NCBI RefSeq assembly: GCF_024460475.1
Contig: NZ_JANFYN010000073.1
Span: forward strand, 1-6,574
DNA from: Holdemanella sp. MSK.7.32
GTDB lineage: Bacteria > Bacillota_I > Bacilli_A > Erysipelotrichales > Erysipelotrichaceae
DNA: 6,574 nt
Reading direction: 5' to 3'
The notes under the pieces are model-generated. The model was given only the letters and a program-made list of their open reading frames with translations. It had not been told where the DNA came from and searched no databases. Of the stretch, positions 5,525 to 6,574 are shown piece after piece (the first letter of the stretch is position 1; every line of letters begins with the position of its first letter). Both the position numbers and the translations under genes were made by a program.

Positions 5525-5920
5525 ATGAGGGAAAAATTATATCGATTTATGCAAGGTAGATATGGTACGGATAAATTAAATCAGTTTATATTTTATATAG
5601 AACTTATTTTATTAGTATTAAGTTTATTTTTTAGAAGAAATATTGTCATAAATATATTGTTCTATATGAGTCTTATTATTTATTTAGCACGTGCATTATC
5701 GAAGAACTATGTGGCAAGATCAATTGAAAATCAAAAGTTTATTCGGATTCAGGCAAAAATAGTTCATCGTTTTCAAGCATTTAACAAGTCTTTAAAGGAT
5801 AAACAAAATAAGTATTTAGTTTGTCCTGAATGTGCGCAAATTATTCGTGTTCCTAGAAATAAGGGGAAAATTGAAGTTCGTTGTCCTTCTTGTAGAAAAT
5901 CTTTTGATGCGAAAAGTTAG
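5525..5920 (+). CDS. Small two-helix membrane protein with C-terminal zinc ribbon
   Basis: A 131-residue protein I cannot name. Its N-terminus (MREKLYRFMQGRYGTDKLN) is basic and amphipathic; two hydrophobic segments follow (about 20-36 and 40-56), separated by a short basic turn (RRN). A basic linker (about 60-96) leads to a compact zinc ribbon with CPEC at 100-103 and CPSC at 120-123, four cysteines spaced for one Zn2+. The positive-inside rule puts both termini in the cytoplasm, so the ribbon could bind nucleic acid or a protein near the membrane. Similar small proteins occur in other Bacillota, as far as I recall, without known function. The start is uncertain: GTG at 5516, ATG at 5519 or ATG at 5525; the last is preferred because GGTGA stands five bases before it. 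The coding style (Lys/Ile-rich) matches its neighbours. Confidence 0.8.
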   Translation: MREKLYRFMQGRYGTDKLNQFIFYIELILLVLSLFFRRNIVINILFYMSLIIYLARALSKNYVARSIENQKFIRIQAKIVHRFQAFNKSLKDKQNKYLVCPECAQIIRVPRNKGKIEVRCPSCRKSFDAKS

Positions 5921-5925
5921 TTGTC

Positions 5926-5954
5926 TTTACGCAAAGATGGAAACGTTGTAAAAT
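5926..5954 (+). promoter_or_regulatory. rpiB promoter
   Basis: TTTACG (5926-5931) and TAAAAT (5949-5954) are exactly 17 bases apart, four and five matches respectively to consensus. RNA would start near 5961, about 22 bases before the ATG and just ahead of the strong GAGGAGG site (5968-5974). The gene can therefore be expressed apart from the zinc-ribbon gene. Confidence 0.6.
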
Positions 5955-5982
5955 ATTTGTAGATGTTGAGGAGGATTAAAGA

Positions 5983-6429
5983 ATGAAAATTGGTATGGCA
6001 TGTGATCATGGAGCATATACATATAAGGAAGAAATCAAACAAATGTTGATTGATGAAGGACATGAAGTTGTGGATTGTGGTTGTCATGATACAAATAGTG
6101 TTGATTATCCGGATATGGCAAAAGCGTGTGCAGATTTAGTTGCGAATAAAGAAGTGGACAAGGGTATTGTTATGTGTGGTACTGGAATTGGAATTTCAAT
6201 TGCTGCAAATAAAGTAAAAGGAATCCGTTGTGCATTATGTACAGATGTAACTATGGCTCGTTTGACTCGTGAACACAATGATGCGAATATGTTGAGCATG
6301 GGACAAAGAACGACAGGTATTGAAACTTGTAAAGATATTGTTCATACTTTCTTGAACACTCCATTTAGTGAGGGTGAAAGACATAAGGGAAGAATCGCAA
6401 AAATCAGTGCAATTGAGGATGCTCAATAA
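5983..6429 (+). CDS. rpiB: Ribose-5-phosphate isomerase B
   Basis: A 148-residue cytoplasmic sugar-phosphate isomerase of the RpiB/LacAB family, interconverting ribulose 5-phosphate and ribose 5-phosphate in the non-oxidative pentose phosphate pathway. The N-terminal motif GMACDHGAY gives Asp8 and His9; VMCGTGIGIS carries catalytic Cys65 with Thr67; REHNDANMLSMGQR carries His98, used for ring opening, and Asn99; Arg133 and Arg137 near the C-terminus are the expected phosphate-binding arginines. Length and numbering agree almost residue for residue with E. coli RpiB. LacA/LacB galactose-6-phosphate isomerase subunits are related, but those come as an adjacent pair within lactose operons, which is not the case here. 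A GAGGAGG site eight bases before the ATG predicts strong translation. A terminator follows at once, so rpiB ends its transcript. Confidence 0.95.
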   Translation: MKIGMACDHGAYTYKEEIKQMLIDEGHEVVDCGCHDTNSVDYPDMAKACADLVANKEVDKGIVMCGTGIGISIAANKVKGIRCALCTDVTMARLTREHNDANMLSMGQRTTGIETCKDIVHTFLNTPFSEGERHKGRIAKISAIEDAQ

Positions 6430-6434
6430 GATTT

Positions 6435-6470
6435 AGGGATGCTTGGAAAAGTGTCCTTTTTTCTTTTTTT
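6435..6470 (+). terminator. Intrinsic terminator of rpiB
   Basis: GGATGCTT (6437-6444) and AAGTGTCC (6449-6456) pair over all 8 positions, counting two G-U wobbles, around a GGAA (GNRA-type) tetraloop. Six Ts, a C and seven more Ts follow. It stands 8 bases past the rpiB stop codon and shields the following rRNA operon from read-through. Confidence 0.92.
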
Positions 6471-6520
6471 AAAATTTTTTTAAAAAAGGGGTTTACAAGA
6501 TGGGAATGATTTGGTAATAT
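6464..6520 (+). promoter_or_regulatory. rRNA operon promoter with UP element
   Basis: TTTACA (6492-6497) and TAATAT (6515-6520) are separated by an optimal 17 bases. Directly upstream lies a run of alternating T and A tracts (T7 A4 T7 A6, 6464-6487), which occupies about -60 to -40 and is what an UP element for the RNA polymerase alpha subunit looks like. The predicted start is a G near 6527, as is common for Firmicute rRNA promoters that respond to GTP level. The leader signature downstream supports the assignment. Confidence 0.82.
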
Positions 6521-6526
6521 AGATGA

Positions 6527-6574
6527 GCACTGCTGAGGTGCACATGATCTTTGAAAACTGAACAGGAAATAAAA
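6527..6574 (+). other. 5' leader of an rRNA operon (start only; 16S gene lies beyond the window)
   Basis: The sequence TGATCTTTGAAAACTGAACAG (6545-6565, shown here in part as CTTTGAAAACTGAACA) is the typical Firmicute leader element found shortly before 16S rRNA and again in the 16S-23S spacer, where it takes part in antitermination and processing. A small hairpin, GCAC (6527-6530) with GTGC (6538-6541), stands at the predicted 5' end. No mature rRNA sequence is in the window, so a tRNA-led or spacer context is possible but less likely given the promoter. Confidence 0.8.

Noticed and set aside
6105..6426. Two minus-strand open frames inside rpiB
   Set aside because: They lie antisense to a gene with intact active-site residues and show no start signals.
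6471..6487. A/T palindrome as a second terminator facing rpiB
   Set aside because: It is only alternating A and T tracts with no GC stem and sits exactly at the UP-element position of the rRNA promoter, which explains it better.
1..6574. Mobile element, CRISPR array or tRNA
   Set aside because: No transposase or integrase motifs, no direct-repeat arrays with spacers and no tRNA cloverleaf were seen on either strand; coding regions are ordinary and similar in composition.

Overview
The window comes from a low-GC Gram-positive bacterium (Bacillota). It is AT-rich throughout, has strong GGAGG-type ribosome binding sites, TATAAT-type promoters and U-tailed hairpin terminators, and ends in a typical Firmicute rRNA-operon leader. 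The protein set (hexameric GdhA, MntP, RpiB, a DUF1275 protein, a small zinc-ribbon membrane protein) would suit an anaerobic gut or oral Erysipelotrichia/Clostridia-type organism, but nothing here fixes the genus. It looks like ordinary chromosome: no insertion sequence, phage gene, integrase, CRISPR array or tRNA was seen.

Layout. Positions 62-1905 (+) hold a MATE-family exporter and a small SGNH/GDSL hydrolase that overlap by one base, a coupled pair. Facing them is mntP (-), a Mn2+ efflux pump. Its 5' leader carries what I read as a yybP-ykoY manganese riboswitch with a terminator directly before the mntP ribosome binding site. Divergent from mntP is a histidine-phosphatase (phosphoglycerate-mutase-like) gene (+). 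Its last 47 bases overlap the end of a convergent DUF1275 membrane-protein gene (-). Upstream of that, on the same strand, is gdhA (-) with its own terminator and promoter. Divergent from gdhA is a small two-helix membrane protein with a C-terminal zinc ribbon (+), followed by rpiB (+). RpiB ends in a strong terminator whose T-tract runs straight into the A/T-tract UP element of an rRNA promoter; the rRNA leader begins near 6527 and the rRNA genes lie beyond the window.

How the parts work together. Most genes are single units with their own promoters, serving metal homeostasis (mntP), export (MATE), ammonia assimilation (gdhA) and pentose-phosphate metabolism (rpiB). The best-supported regulatory system is the Mn riboswitch: the 3' strand of its closing helix P1 is also part of the 5' arm of the terminator, the arrangement expected of an 'on' switch that permits mntP expression when Mn2+ is high. 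I found no convincing undescribed multi-gene system. The least understood items are the zinc-ribbon membrane protein, the DUF1275 protein and several palindromes at promoters.
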